A stretch of 64,000 nucleotides of DNA from Mycobacterium sp. KBS0706 (GCF_005938675.2 NZ_VCCH02000020.1:43381-107380); one strand, 5' to 3'. Shown: positions 45,987 to 55,132, counted from the stretch's first letter. Program-made: numbers and translations. Notes: a model not told the origin generated them from the sequence alone.

Positions 45987-46636
45987 GGCTTGCCCGCCTT
46001 CTTCTCGAAGTGCCGCACCAGCAGGATCAGCGGGATGCTCATCGCCAGGTACATCAGCGCCACCAGGGTGAAGACGCTGGTGTTCTTGAACGAAGCCGAG
46101 GCGATCAGCTTGCCCTGCAGCGCCAGCTCCGCGACCGTGATGGTCGAGGCCTGCGACGAGTCCTTCAGCATCATGATCATGATGTTGCCGTAGGGCGGCA
46201 GCACGATGTGCACCGCCTGCGGCAGGATCACCCGGCGCATGGTCAGCCACCACCCCATGCCGATCGACTGCGCCGCCTCGATCTGGCCCTTGTCGATCGC
46301 CTGGATGCCGGCGCGGAAATTTTCCGCCTGATAGGCCGAATAGGCGACGCCGAGGCCGATGATCGCGGCCTGCAGCGCGGTCAGCGACACGCCGAGATCC
46401 GGCATCACGAAGTAGAGATAGAACAGCTGGACGATGATCGGGATGCCGCGGATCACGTTGACCAGGGTGGCGCTGAACCCCGACAGCAGGCCGATGCCGG
46501 AGACCCGCATGATGGCCCAGACCAGCCCGAGCAGGGTCGACAGCACCAGCGCGCCGACCGTGACCAGCAGCGTCAGCCCGACGCCCTGCAGCAGGATCGG
46601 CAGGAACTCGGCGGCGTCGCGGAGGAAGCTCTGCAT
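45983..46636 (-). CDS. polar amino-acid ABC transporter permease
   Basis: A 217-residue permease of the HisMQ type with about five helices. The conserved loop [20 protein letters not shown] and [20 protein letters not shown] contact the ATPase. ATG 46636 is chosen; an upstream ATG at 46669 would overlap the binding-protein gene by 25 nt. As a single permease gene it probably forms a homodimer. Confidence 0.93.
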   Translation of the reverse strand: MQSFLRDAAEFLPILLQGVGLTLLVTVGALVLSTLLGLVWAIMRVSGIGLLSGFSATLVNVIRGIPIIVQLFYLYFVMPDLGVSLTALQAAIIGLGVAYSAYQAENFRAGIQAIDKGQIEAAQSIGMGWWLTMRRVILPQAVHIVLPPYGNIMIMMLKDSSQASTITVAELALQGKLIASASFKNTSVFTLVALMYLAMSIPLILLVRHFEKKAGKP

Positions 46637-46644
46637 CGTCAGGC

Positions 46645-47418
46645 TCAGGAGGCCGGCTTCACCCCCCATTTGCCGAGGATGCGGTCGATGCTGCCGTCGG
46701 CCTTGAGCTTGGCGAGCGCGGCGTCGACCTTGTCGCGCAGCGCCTGGTCACCCTTGCGCAGGCCGATGCCGACCGAGCCGATCGAGGTCGGCTTGTAGCT
46801 CTCGACCAGCCGGACGCCGGGAATGGCGCCGTCCTTCAGGTTGTAGGCCAGGATCGGATAGTCGGCGAAGCCGGCCGCGATCCGCCCGGCATTCACGTCG
46901 CGCAGGATGTCGGGGATGGTGTCGTAGGCCTTGACCTCGGCGAACAGGCCGCTGGCCTGCAGCGCGTCGACGAAGGTGGTGCCGACCTGGGCCCCGACCG
47001 TCAGGCCCTTTAGGTCGGCCAGCGTGGCGTAGTCCCTGGTGTCGTCCTTGGGGACGATCAGCCCTTCGCCATAGGTGTAGATCGGGGCGGAGAAGTCGAT
47101 CACCTCCTGCCGCTTCGGGCTGATGAACATCGCCGCCGCGATCAGGTCGATCTTGTTCGAGGTCAGCGACGCGATCAGGGTCGAGAACGCCATCGGCTCG
47201 ATCTGCACCTCGAAGCCGGCCTCCTTCCCGACCGCCCCGATCAGGTCGACCATGATGCCCTGGATGGTGTTGGTCTTGGTGTCGAGGAAGGTGAAGGGTA
47301 CGCCGGTCGGGGTCGACCCGACCTTCAGCACCTCCGCCGCCGCCGGAGCCGCCGCCGGCATCGCCGCCGCGAGCGCCGCCACGGCCGCCGCAGCCTGGAT
47401 GAGCGTCCTGATCCGCAT
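46645..47418 (-). CDS. polar amino-acid ABC transporter binding protein (family 3)
   Basis: A 257-residue periplasmic protein with a signal peptide ([20 protein letters not shown]). Family 3 motifs are [40 protein letters not shown] and [13 protein letters not shown]. It is first in the operon binding protein-permease-ATPase-oxidoreductase. The ligand, from context, is an amine or amino acid. Confidence 0.94.
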   Translation of the reverse strand: MRIRTLIQAAAAVAALAAAMPAAAPAAAEVLKVGSTPTGVPFTFLDTKTNTIQGIMVDLIGAVGKEAGFEVQIEPMAFSTLIASLTSNKIDLIAAAMFISPKRQEVIDFSAPIYTYGEGLIVPKDDTRDYATLADLKGLTVGAQVGTTFVDALQASGLFAEVKAYDTIPDILRDVNAGRIAAGFADYPILAYNLKDGAIPGVRLVESYKPTSIGSVGIGLRKGDQALRDKVDAALAKLKADGSIDRILGKWGVKPAS

Positions 47419-47487
47419 CGCCTGCCCCTGTGTTGGATTGGATCCGGCCGTTCCGCGGCCGGCCGGTGTTCTGGTACACCGAAGTGG

Positions 47488-47507
47488 TTTCACCGATATG
47501 AAATCGG
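47488..47507. promoter_or_regulatory. operator-like site 1 (TTTCA-N6-TGAAA)
   Basis: TTTCACCGATATGAAATCGG contains an inverted repeat TTTCA-N6-TGAAA. It lies 70 bp upstream of the binding-protein start, where it would affect the transport operon. Nineteen of its 20 bases recur at 47535-47554. Confidence 0.6.
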
Positions 47508-47534
47508 CATAATCGGGCGGGTTTGGCAAGCGAT

Positions 47535-47554
47535 TTTCACCTATATGAAATCGG
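47535..47554. promoter_or_regulatory. operator-like site 2 (TTTCA-N6-TGAAA)
   Basis: TTTCACCTATATGAAATCGG is a direct copy of the site 47 bp away (one difference) and lies 7-27 bp before the XRE-cupin start, suiting autoregulation. A TTGGCA lies just upstream at 47523-47528. Confidence 0.6.
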
Positions 47555-47561
47555 ATCCCGC

Positions 47562-48119
47562 ATGAGCATCGACCTGACCGTGGGCGCCCGCATCCGGGCG
47601 CTGCGCCATGACCGGGGGCTGTCGCTGGAGACGGTCGCCACGCGATCCGGCCTGTCGATCGGCTTCGTCAGCCAGGTCGAGCGCGGCCTGTCCTCGCCGT
47701 CGCTGAAGGTGCTGACCGCCCTCGGCGACGTGCTCGGCGTCGGGCTGGCCGGGCTGTTCGGCCCGGCGCCGGCCGAAGGCACGGTGGTGATGCGCCGGGC
47801 CGAGCGGCCGGGGCTGAACCTGTGGCGCTCCGGCATCACCAAGCAGCTGCTGAGCCCGTCCGGCGACGGCGGCCTGAGCCTGTTCCTGGTGACGATGGAG
47901 CCCGGCGCCAGCACCGGCGACGAGTTCTACACCCATGCCGGCGAGGAGGCCGGCACGGTGCTGGAGGGCGGGATGGCGCTGACGGTGGATGCGGAGAGCT
48001 GGACGCTGCAGGCCGGCGACGGCTTCCGCTTCGCCAGCCGCCGGCCGCACCGTTTCGCCAACCCCTCGGCCGAGTCCCAGGCCGTGGTGCTGTGGATCAA
48101 CTGCGTGATCGGGCGGTGA
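47562..48119 (+). CDS. XRE-family regulator with cupin sensor domain
   Basis: A 185-residue regulator with an N-terminal helix-turn-helix (IRALRHDRGLSLETVATRSG, LSIGFVSQVERGLSSPSLKV, residues about 9-50) and a C-terminal cupin (THAGEEAGTVLEGGMALTVD, about 125-145) that likely senses a small molecule. This architecture is that of PuuR-type repressors of polyamine and amino-acid use. It is divergent from the transporter-oxidoreductase operon, and the two operator-like sites lie between them. Confidence 0.92.
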   Translation: MSIDLTVGARIRALRHDRGLSLETVATRSGLSIGFVSQVERGLSSPSLKVLTALGDVLGVGLAGLFGPAPAEGTVVMRRAERPGLNLWRSGITKQLLSPSGDGGLSLFLVTMEPGASTGDEFYTHAGEEAGTVLEGGMALTVDAESWTLQAGDGFRFASRRPHRFANPSAESQAVVLWINCVIGR

Positions 48120-48146
48120 CCTGGGCCGCCGGCATGACCACCCTCT

Positions 48147-48219
48147 CGTCATTCCCGCGAAAGCGGGAATCTCCTGCCGGTGAGGCTGTGTCGAGATCCC
48201 GCTTTCGCGGGGATGACGA
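48147..48219. repeat. palindromic intergenic repeat
   Basis: GTCATTCCCGCGAAAGCGGG and its complement about 45 bp on form two nested hairpins (CCCGCGAAAGCGGG and CCCGCTTTCGCGGGG). This is a dispersed element known from many proteobacteria. It fills most of the gap between the XRE gene and the convergent broken gene. Confidence 0.8.
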
Positions 48220-48244
48220 TTTTTGGCAGGGGAAAGAGCGCCGG

Positions 48245-48978
48245 TTACCCGGTGTCGGGTTTGTCGGCCCAGTCGAGGTGGGGATAGGGTTCGAGGCCGA
48301 GCGATCGGCAGAGGCGTTCGGCGACCCGCATCGGGGGCTCGGCGTCGAGCATCGCCGGGACATCGGGCTCCTGCAATCGGGCCGCGGTGCCGGCGGCGGC
48401 GGGCATGGCGGGTCCGACCAGTCCGAGGCCCGGCGGCGCCATTCGTCGGAGAGTTCGAGGCTGCAGGCCAGGCCGGCGATAACCGCGCCGACCGGCCGGT
48501 CCTCGACCCGGTCGTCCTCGTCGGCATAGAGCGCGTTGAGCCGCTCTTGCAGGTCGTTGGTGCGCTCCTCGGCCTTGTCGTGCTCCTCGGTCGACAGGTC
48601 CGGGGCCCAGATCAGGGCGTGGAGGGCGTCGGTGACATGGTTGCGCTGGCGGGCGCGGCGGGCTCGCCGGTCGGCCTTGTCGCGGGCGCAGAGGTCGCCA
48701 GCGGCACGGGCGCGCTGGGCCAGGGAGCGCTGCACCGAGTTCGAGAAGCGGCTGAAGGCCCGGCCGGCCTCCTGCGCTTCGGCCCTCGCAGCCTGAACCG
48801 TGGCCTCGCCGGCCTTGGGTGCCGCGGCGCGAGCCTGGGCGGCGACGGCGCGGACGCCTTCGGCCTCGGCCAGCTGCATGGCGATCTCGGCCAGGCGCGT
48901 GAGCATCTGGACCTGCTGCAGCGCGAGGCTGCGGCAGTAGGCCTGGATGTCGCGGTCGGAGTCCGCGTTTGTTTTCAT
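48245..48978 (-). pseudogene. coiled-coil hypothetical gene with an apparent frameshift
   Basis: From ATG 48978 the frame encodes a helical, Ala/Glu/Arg-rich protein (MKTNADSDRDIQAYCRSLAL, then LTRLAEIAMQLAEAEGVRAV) up to ELSDEWRRRASDW near 48425. It then turns into Pro/Ser/Arg-rich nonsense that runs through the neighbouring repeat. One frame over, a plausible C-terminus appears (EPPMRVAERLCRSLGLEPYP... to a stop at 48245). The 734-bp span is one base short of a whole number of codons, so one base appears lost between about 48391 and 48430, a G/C-rich run. The intact product would be about 244 residues. The family is unknown to me. A sequencing error or a decay event are both possible. Confidence 0.55.
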
Positions 48979-49318
48979 GGAACATATCATGAACGAATTG
49001 GTGCCCGTCGCGCAATGAACATTGTGTTTACTTGACGACCCGGGAGGCTGCGTCGGTCGGCTCGCCTCGGACGAACCCGACACTCTGCGGTTTCGCCGAA
49101 CTGGCGTCGGCTTCCCGCCGCGAACCAAAATCCACGAACTAGATGCCGACACGTTCCCGATCAAAAAGACAGGAAACCTTCGGAACAAATGCGTATTGGT
49201 TGCTCTCGCAACCGCACTCCATTAGTTTACTTGTTCGAGAGCGAAAGAACAGCAGCCTTTCGGCGCGCATTGCCCGAAATTCCTATGAGAAGACGGGCCG
49301 GACCAAAGGGGAGCGATC
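48979..49318. other. 340-bp intergenic region
   Basis: I see no convincing gene. The composition is AT-richer than around it, especially 49140-49290, as expected for promoters of the two divergent genes. A good ribosome-binding site (AAAGGGGAG) sits at the right end before the H1-like gene. Confidence 0.5.
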
Positions 49319-49804
49319 ATGGCCAAGAGTAAGGAGACCTCGTCCTCGAAGAAGGGTTCCGCTGACACCGCCGGCGCGACCAAGAGCTCAGAAAAAATGA
49401 AAGCTCCCAAGACCCTCGCGACGGCGCAAGCGGTCAGAACGCTTTCTTCGAAACCATCCACCTCCAAGAAGATCGCAAAGAAACCCGCTGCAAAAGCCAC
49501 CGGTCCGGCAGAGAGCCCAGAGAAGAAGAGCGCTCCCAAGGCCCGCGCCACCACCCAGGCGGTCAGCACCCTCGCTTCGGTGCCGGCCAAGTCGAAGACG
49601 CCCGCCAAGAAACCCGCTGCAAAAGCCACCGGTCCGGCAGAGAGCCCAGAGAAGAAGAGCGCTCCCAAGACCCGTGCCACCACCCAGGCGGTCAGCACGC
49701 TCGCTACGGTGCCGGCTAAGTCGAAGACGCCCGCCAAGAGGCCGGCTGCGAAGGCCGCGGGTCCGGCAAAGAGCTCAGGGAAGAAGAGCTCTCGCGGCGC
49801 GTGA
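49319..49804 (+). CDS. histone H1-like Lys/Ala/Pro-rich repeat protein
   Basis: A 161-residue, very basic, low-complexity protein built of 43-residue units: residues 11-53 (diverged), 54-96, 97-139 and a partial 140-161. Units carry KKPAAKATGPAESPEKKSAP and TTQAVSTLASVPAKSK. The composition (Lys, Ala, Pro, Ser, Thr) resembles eukaryotic H1 tails and bacterial H1-like DNA-binding proteins such as HctB/AlgP. Binding to DNA is inferred. AAAGGGGAG precedes the ATG. Confidence 0.8.
   Translation: MAKSKETSSSKKGSADTAGATKSSEKMKAPKTLATAQAVRTLSSKPSTSKKIAKKPAAKATGPAESPEKKSAPKARATTQAVSTLASVPAKSKTPAKKPAAKATGPAESPEKKSAPKTRATTQAVSTLATVPAKSKTPAKRPAAKAAGPAKSSGKKSSRGA
49349..49801 (+). repeat. 129-bp tandem coding repeat
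   Basis: Unit boundaries are 49349, 49478, 49607 and 49736. The two central units are nearly identical at DNA level, the first is diverged and the last is partial (66 bp). The unit length is a multiple of three, so copy-number change would keep the frame. Confidence 0.85.
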
Positions 49805-50005
49805 TCGTTTCATGCCGGCGCCGGCGTAAGCGCCGCCAGGATCAGGCTGAGTTCGCGCCACTGCGCTCCGGCAGGCATCGATCGGCCATCGATCGTCTTC
49901 GCGACGCCTTTCCCGCAAGCCGTCCGTGGCGCGGATGGCCTGCATGGCCGACAGCCTCCCGGGTGACCGGCCCACTCCATGAGCCGGAACCAGAGGACGA
50001 GACAC

Positions 50006-50956
50006 ATGTCGACACCGTTGGTTCAAAACCTGAGTGCGTCGGCGTCTGGATCTTCGATGTCGCCGCTTTCGGCCGGGTCTGCCAAAGCGGAAAAGCCGAA
50101 GGCCGAGATCGGCTTCGTTGCGATCGATCCGGATATCACCCTCAGACGGATGGTGGTCCGCAGTCCGGAGTCCAAAGGGGTGGTCCTCTTCCTGCACGGC
50201 TTTCCGGAGACGCTTTATGCGTGGCAGGACATCGCCCTGGCGCTCGCCGATGATGTCGAGGTCCATGCCTTCGACTGGCCCGGCTATGGCCTTTCATCAA
50301 GGCCGGCGGCCGACAAGTTCCCCTATGCGCCCCGCGACTATGCGCGCGTCCTGAAGGATTACATACGCGCCGCGGCAATCGACCGATCGAAGCTCACGAT
50401 CTACGCGACGGATATCGGAGCGCTGCCGGCCCTCCTTCTGGCTCTGGAAGAACCCGACATCGCCAGAGCGATCATCGTAGGAGACTTCGCGCCCTTCAAC
50501 CGGCCGCAATACATGTACGAAAGCCTGCAGAACCTGAAGTCGCCGCAGACGGCGGATCAGACCCGTGCGAATATGAACAAGACCCGCGACGAGATTCTCG
50601 AGAACGCCTTCAGGAGGGGCCTGCCCCAGGAAGCGCAGTTCGAGATTTCCCCGGCCTTCAAGGACGACATGGCCCAAGGCTGGAACCATGGCGGGATGAC
50701 GTCGGCGGACGCCTTTTACCACTACTACTCCCACTTCACGCGCGATCAGGATTATCTTGAGGACAACCTGGCCCGGCTGAAGAGTTCAGTGAGAGTGGTG
50801 TGGGGCGAGAGCGATCTCTACATCAACAAGGCGATGGGCGTCGAGTTCGCCAGGAAAGCGAATACCGGGATCACGCTTCTTCCCGGAATTGGTCACTATC
50901 CACATCTGCAGGACCCGAAACAGGCCATAGCGGAGGCTCGGTCTTCCATCCGGTAG
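50006..50956 (+). CDS. alpha/beta hydrolase with Asp nucleophile (epoxide hydrolase/dehalogenase-like)
   Basis: A 316-residue alpha/beta-hydrolase. The oxyanion motif is LFLHGFPETLYAWQDIA, the nucleophile elbow reads YATDIGALPALLL with Asp in place of Ser, the acid is in VVWGESDLYI and the His in GIGHYPHLQDP. Asp nucleophiles mark haloalkane dehalogenases, fluoroacetate dehalogenases and epoxide hydrolases. The substrate is unknown. The N-terminal 40 residues are low-complexity Ser/Ala/Lys with no clear signal. ATG 50006 has GAGGA upstream. Confidence 0.85.
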   Translation: MSTPLVQNLSASASGSSMSPLSAGSAKAEKPKAEIGFVAIDPDITLRRMVVRSPESKGVVLFLHGFPETLYAWQDIALALADDVEVHAFDWPGYGLSSRPAADKFPYAPRDYARVLKDYIRAAAIDRSKLTIYATDIGALPALLLALEEPDIARAIIVGDFAPFNRPQYMYESLQNLKSPQTADQTRANMNKTRDEILENAFRRGLPQEAQFEISPAFKDDMAQGWNHGGMTSADAFYHYYSHFTRDQDYLEDNLARLKSSVRVVWGESDLYINKAMGVEFARKANTGITLLPGIGHYPHLQDPKQAIAEARSSIR

Positions 50957-50977
50957 ACGCGGCTTCGCCGAGCCTAC

Positions 50978-51847
50978 CTATCCCGCCCCCTGCCCGGCAA
51001 TCGGCTTGAGGGTGCGGAGATAGGCCACGATCGCGTCGATATCGTCACCGCGCATGGTGGCCAGGTAGGGCCAGGGCATCGGCGCCGCCAGGCGCGAGCC
51101 GTCCGGCCGGACGCCTTTGGTCAGCGCATCCCTGATCTGCTGGTCGGTCCATGCGCCGATCCCGGTCTTGGGATCGGGGGTGATGTTCGGGGTCGCGATC
51201 TCTCCGCGAACGCTGTCCAGCACGACGCCGCCGGCCCCCATCCTGCTGAGATCCGGGCGTCCGCTCGAGTCCCGCGGGCTGTGGCACAGCATGCAATGCC
51301 CCATCTGCGCCAGGTAGCGGCCATAGGCGACACGATCGGCAGGGTCCGGATCCGGCACGGTTCCGACCGGCCCGCCATAGCCGGCGGGGGTCGCCTGGTC
51401 ATAGTGGGCGGCCGGCACCGCATTCCGGACCGGCGCCAGCGACCGCAGATAAGCGGCGATCGCATGGGCATCGCGGTCCGAGATGCCGCGATAGAAGGCG
51501 ATCGGCATCGGCGGCCGCAGGACGCTGCCGTCGGGTGTCCGTCCTTCGCGAAGCGCGGTGACGATCTGATCCTCGGTCCAGGTGCCGAGCCCCGTGACCG
51601 GGTCCGGAGTCAGGTTCGGCGGGTAGGCGGTGAACTGCCGGCCGATGAGAGGGCCGCCACCGGAGAGCGCCGGCCCCGCCAGCGTCCCGTCCGGCTCCTG
51701 CGGCGAATGGCAGTTGCCGCAGCTGCCAATGCCGTTCACCAGATATCCGCCGCGCTCGACCGGCGTCTCGGCGGCGGCCAGCCCGGCCATGACGGCGAGC
51801 AAATGAGCCGCCAAGGAGACGGCGGCTAACCCGGATCGGCTCTTCAT
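50978..51847 (-). CDS. diheme cytochrome c
   Basis: A 289-residue periplasmic protein with a signal peptide (about residues 1-26) and two class I cytochrome c domains. The heme motifs are CGNCH (about residues 43-47) and CMLCH (about 185-189). Each domain has a downstream Met ligand candidate (RPPMPIAFYRGISD and AAPMPWPYLATMRGDD). It resembles the cytochrome subunits that serve membrane dehydrogenases of alcohols, aldehydes or gluconate, but no such enzyme adjoins it. Confidence 0.92.
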   Translation of the reverse strand: MKSRSGLAAVSLAAHLLAVMAGLAAAETPVERGGYLVNGIGSCGNCHSPQEPDGTLAGPALSGGGPLIGRQFTAYPPNLTPDPVTGLGTWTEDQIVTALREGRTPDGSVLRPPMPIAFYRGISDRDAHAIAAYLRSLAPVRNAVPAAHYDQATPAGYGGPVGTVPDPDPADRVAYGRYLAQMGHCMLCHSPRDSSGRPDLSRMGAGGVVLDSVRGEIATPNITPDPKTGIGAWTDQQIRDALTKGVRPDGSRLAAPMPWPYLATMRGDDIDAIVAYLRTLKPIAGQGAG

Positions 51848-51988
51848 GCACCAACCTGTCCGTTGACCGCACGGTCGCGGCCATCCCGTCTACATCCGCG
51901 GCATTGCGGTTCGATGACGGAGCGGACCTGGTCTGGCTACGGATGCAACAACCCCGCGGGATGGAAGGCCAGCGGGGCGGCTGTCTGC

Positions 51989-54900
51989 TCAGGGGCCCGG
52001 TGGCGGCTCGGCCGGCGCGTCCGGGGCCGCCGGAGCCTCCGGCGTCGGCTCGGTCGGGCGGATGGCGGCGCGGGCGGCGGCCCAGTCCTCCAGCGCCTTG
52101 GTCTCCAACCGCCGCACCGGGGCCGAGGGGGTGCCGTCGAAGCGCAGCCCCACCGCCGGCACGTCGGGATGGGCGCGGAAGCCAACATCGAGGCCGAGGT
52201 CGAGCCGCCAGCGCGGCAGGTCGAGGGTGAAGCCGCCGGTACCGACCGCCGTGTCGGTGGCCAGGCGCAGATCGGTCGAGGTCGCAATGCCGTCGGCGAT
52301 GGCGAAGGTGGCGTTGATCGCCGGCACCGCGGTGCTGCCGCCGGCGAAGGCGGCGCGCAGCCCTTCGAGGAAGGCGCCGGGCAGCCCCGGATCGGCCAGC
52401 AGCCGCCCGGCCGCGGCGAGGTCGATGCCGGACAACGCGGCGTCGCGCACCGCCACCAGCCCCTTGCCGTCCAGCCCGTAGACCAGGCCGGCGACGCTGT
52501 TGCCGGCCGCGGAGGCGTCGAGGCCGAGATCGAGCCGGCCGGCCAGGCCCTGCGGCCCGGCCGACAGGCGCAGGATGGCGGCGAGATCGGCATCGACCAG
52601 ATCGGCATGGCCGGACCAGCGCGGCGCCTGGGCGTCGCCCCAGTCGATCCGGCCGTTCAGGCCGAGCCGGCCGCCGGCCACGCCGGCCGAGAGCCGGTCG
52701 AGATTGAGCCCGGCCTGGTCGAGCCGCGCATGCAGCTCCGCCTGGTCGAGCGTCCAGCCGGCGAGCGAGACCGCCGCGGCGTCGAGATCGAGATTGCCGT
52801 CGATCCGGGCCAGGCCGCCGAGGTCGAAGGGCCGCGCCGGCCATTGGCCCGCGGCGCCGCCGGACGGGGCCAGCCCGGCCAGCAGCCGGTCGAGCGGCAG
52901 CGCCGTCGTCCGCAGCGACACGGCGAGGCGCGGCCGGGCCCCGCCGGCGTCGAGCTCGACCGTGCCGCCCAGCGACACCGGGCCGACCGTGCCCTGCAGC
53001 TTGTCGAGGCGCAGCCGGCCGCGGGCCCAGTCGGCATCGGCATAGAGGTCGACGCCGCCGAGATCGGGTGCCGCCAGCCCGCCTTCGTCGACCCGCTGCA
53101 GCAGCCCCGGCAGGTCCGGATGGGTCAGGCGCAGGCCGAGAGCGACATGCGGCGCCGTCGCCGCGTCGGACAGGCTGCCGCCGAGCGCCACCGTGCCGCC
53201 GAGCGCGTCGACCGTGCCGTCGACCGACAGCGCCGCGGGGTCGCCGCGCAGCCGCAGCGAGGCCTTGAGCGGACCGGCGGGCGGCGTCGGCACCGCCCCG
53301 TGCAGGCCGAGCGCGCGCAGCAGCGCCGCGGGGTCCTGGGCGTCGAGCGTCGCCTGCAGATCGATGTCGCCGAGGCCGGCGAGCTGGCCGATAGCGCCGT
53401 TCAGGCTAAGCCCCGCCCCGCCCGGCCCTTCGACGCGGCCGCTGTGGAGGGTGAGCGCGCCCTGGGCCAGGGTCGCCTCAAGCCGCAGCCCGGTGAAGGC
53501 GGCACCGTCGACTGCGACGGCATCGACCGTGGCGTCGAGATTGACGTCGGCCCCGGTCAGCGCCGCCAGGACCCGGTCGCGCAGCGCGGGGTCGGATCGC
53601 AGCAGGGCGGAAAGCGGCGGCGCGCCGGCGGGGCGGTAGGCGTCGATGTCGAGCCGGCTGAGGGTCAGCCGGGCGCCGAGGCCCGGCCGGTCGCCGCCGA
53701 CATAGGTCAGGGCGCCAGAAAGCCGATTGCCGTCGAGATCGGCGTCGAGGCCGGACACCCGCAGATTGGCGATGTCGCCGTTCAGCATGCCGGCGATCCG
53801 GCCGCGGCGCAGCGCCGTCGCCGGGACCGCGCCGGGATCGATATCGGCCCAGTCGAGCGCGCCGCGCAGGTCCTCGGCCGCGAGCTGGACCGAGAGCTGC
53901 TCCGCCGCCGGCCGGTCGCCATCGAGCCGGATGGCGCCGGAGGCCGCGGCCGAGGCGCCGCCGGGCAGGCCGAAGGCGAGGCGGGTCAGGCCGATCCGGG
54001 CGGGATCCAGCGTCGCCTGCAGCCGCAGGTCGCGCACCAGCCCGTCGCGCACCGCCAAAGCCGCGACCGAGAGGTCGAGCGTGCCGGCCACCGGCAGCGT
54101 CGCCTTGCGCGACAGCGCCGCGGCCAGGCGCCCGGCCAGAGTCGCCGGGTCGGCGCCATCGCCTGCCCAGTCGGCCAGGGCCAGACGGTTGAAGCCGAGC
54201 GTCGCCTCGACCCGCGGCACCGCGGCCAGGGTGACGGCGACGCCGCCGGCGCCGCGCATGTCGCCGAGATCGACGGTCAGGTCGGTCAGCTCGACCCGCT
54301 CGGCCCCGGCCTCGTCGGCCCGGGCCTGCACCGTGGCGCGCAGGGCGAAGACGCCGGGCCGGGACGCCGATGCCGGCAGCTTGACGCCGATCCGCGCCAG
54401 GCTGGCGTCGAGATCCTTGCCGACCACCGACAGGTCGCCCTGCAGCCCGCCGGCGGGCTGCAGCAGGCCGCCGAACCGCGCCTCGGTGGAATCGAGCCCG
54501 ACCGTCGCCGTCAAAGGCAGGGCGCCGAGCGGCGAGCGCGGCTGCACTGCCAGGTCGAGCGTCATCGGCACGCCGGCGAGGACGCCGGCGCCGCTGATCG
54601 AGACCGGCCCGCCCTGGCCCGGCGCGCTGAGCCGGACATCCGCCGTCTCGACCTCGAGCTGGCGGCCGCTGCGGCGGTCGAGCCACAGGATCGAGCCCTG
54701 GCGGATCGCGGCGCGGACGGAATCGAGCCGGCGGCCGATGCCCTCGCCCAGCCCGTCCCAGGAGCGCCGGCCGTCCGGCAGCGTCTCCAGGGCCACGCTC
54801 GGCTGGTCGAAGGAAACGCCCACCACCTCGATGCGGCCGAGCAGCAGCGGCAGGAACGCGACCCGGAGGTCGACGCCGTTCGCGGCCAGCAGGTCCGGCA

Positions 54901-55132
54901 CGGTGGCCCCCGGCACGCTGGCGACGCGGACGTCGCCGGCCACGAGGCGCGGCATCGGCAGCATCTCGAACGAGACCGGCCCGTCGATGGTGACGGCACG
55001 GCCGGTCAGGCCGCCGATCTCCTGGGCGATGCGGGCGCGATAGGGCGTCCAGTCGAGCTGCCCGGGCACCACGAGCACCGCGGCGACCAGCAGGACGAGG
55101 AGGATGAGGAGACCGAAAGCGAGCTTTTTCAC
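51989..55132 (-). CDS. AsmA-family envelope protein
   Basis: A 1047-residue protein with one N-terminal helix (LAFGLLILLVLLVAAVLVVP) followed by the AsmA N-terminal domain (IGGLTGRAVTIDGPVSFEML, FLPLLLGRIEVVGVSFDQPS) and a very long beta-rich periplasmic part that ends in a Pro/Glu tail. AsmA-like proteins form hydrophobic grooves that move phospholipids between inner and outer membranes. The start is GTG 55132, giving MKKLAFG. Upstream, AATAC-N6-GTATT (55199-55214) lies in the AT-rich divergent promoter region. Confidence 0.9.
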   Translation of the reverse strand: MKKLAFGLLILLVLLVAAVLVVPGQLDWTPYRARIAQEIGGLTGRAVTIDGPVSFEMLPMPRLVAGDVRVASVPGATVPDLLAANGVDLRVAFLPLLLGRIEVVGVSFDQPSVALETLPDGRRSWDGLGEGIGRRLDSVRAAIRQGSILWLDRRSGRQLEVETADVRLSAPGQGGPVSISGAGVLAGVPMTLDLAVQPRSPLGALPLTATVGLDSTEARFGGLLQPAGGLQGDLSVVGKDLDASLARIGVKLPASASRPGVFALRATVQARADEAGAERVELTDLTVDLGDMRGAGGVAVTLAAVPRVEATLGFNRLALADWAGDGADPATLAGRLAAALSRKATLPVAGTLDLSVAALAVRDGLVRDLRLQATLDPARIGLTRLAFGLPGGASAAASGAIRLDGDRPAAEQLSVQLAAEDLRGALDWADIDPGAVPATALRRGRIAGMLNGDIANLRVSGLDADLDGNRLSGALTYVGGDRPGLGARLTLSRLDIDAYRPAGAPPLSALLRSDPALRDRVLAALTGADVNLDATVDAVAVDGAAFTGLRLEATLAQGALTLHSGRVEGPGGAGLSLNGAIGQLAGLGDIDLQATLDAQDPAALLRALGLHGAVPTPPAGPLKASLRLRGDPAALSVDGTVDALGGTVALGGSLSDAATAPHVALGLRLTHPDLPGLLQRVDEGGLAAPDLGGVDLYADADWARGRLRLDKLQGTVGPVSLGGTVELDAGGARPRLAVSLRTTALPLDRLLAGLAPSGGAAGQWPARPFDLGGLARIDGNLDLDAAAVSLAGWTLDQAELHARLDQAGLNLDRLSAGVAGGRLGLNGRIDWGDAQAPRWSGHADLVDADLAAILRLSAGPQGLAGRLDLGLDASAAGNSVAGLVYGLDGKGLVAVRDAALSGIDLAAAGRLLADPGLPGAFLEGLRAAFAGGSTAVPAINATFAIADGIATSTDLRLATDTAVGTGGFTLDLPRWRLDLGLDVGFRAHPDVPAVGLRFDGTPSAPVRRLETKALEDWAAARAAIRPTEPTPEAPAAPDAPAEPPPGP

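Noticed and set aside
48147..48219. Hairpins considered as terminator of the XRE-cupin gene
   Set aside because: No T-run follows on either strand, and the sequence is a dispersed repeat.
49022..49225. 67-codon plus-strand frame upstream of the H1-like gene
   Set aside because: No ribosome-binding site, no recognisable protein features, and it lies in the promoter-like region.
49349..49801. Tandem repeat considered as a CRISPR-like array
   Set aside because: Units are 129 bp, contiguous without spacers, in frame within a coding gene.
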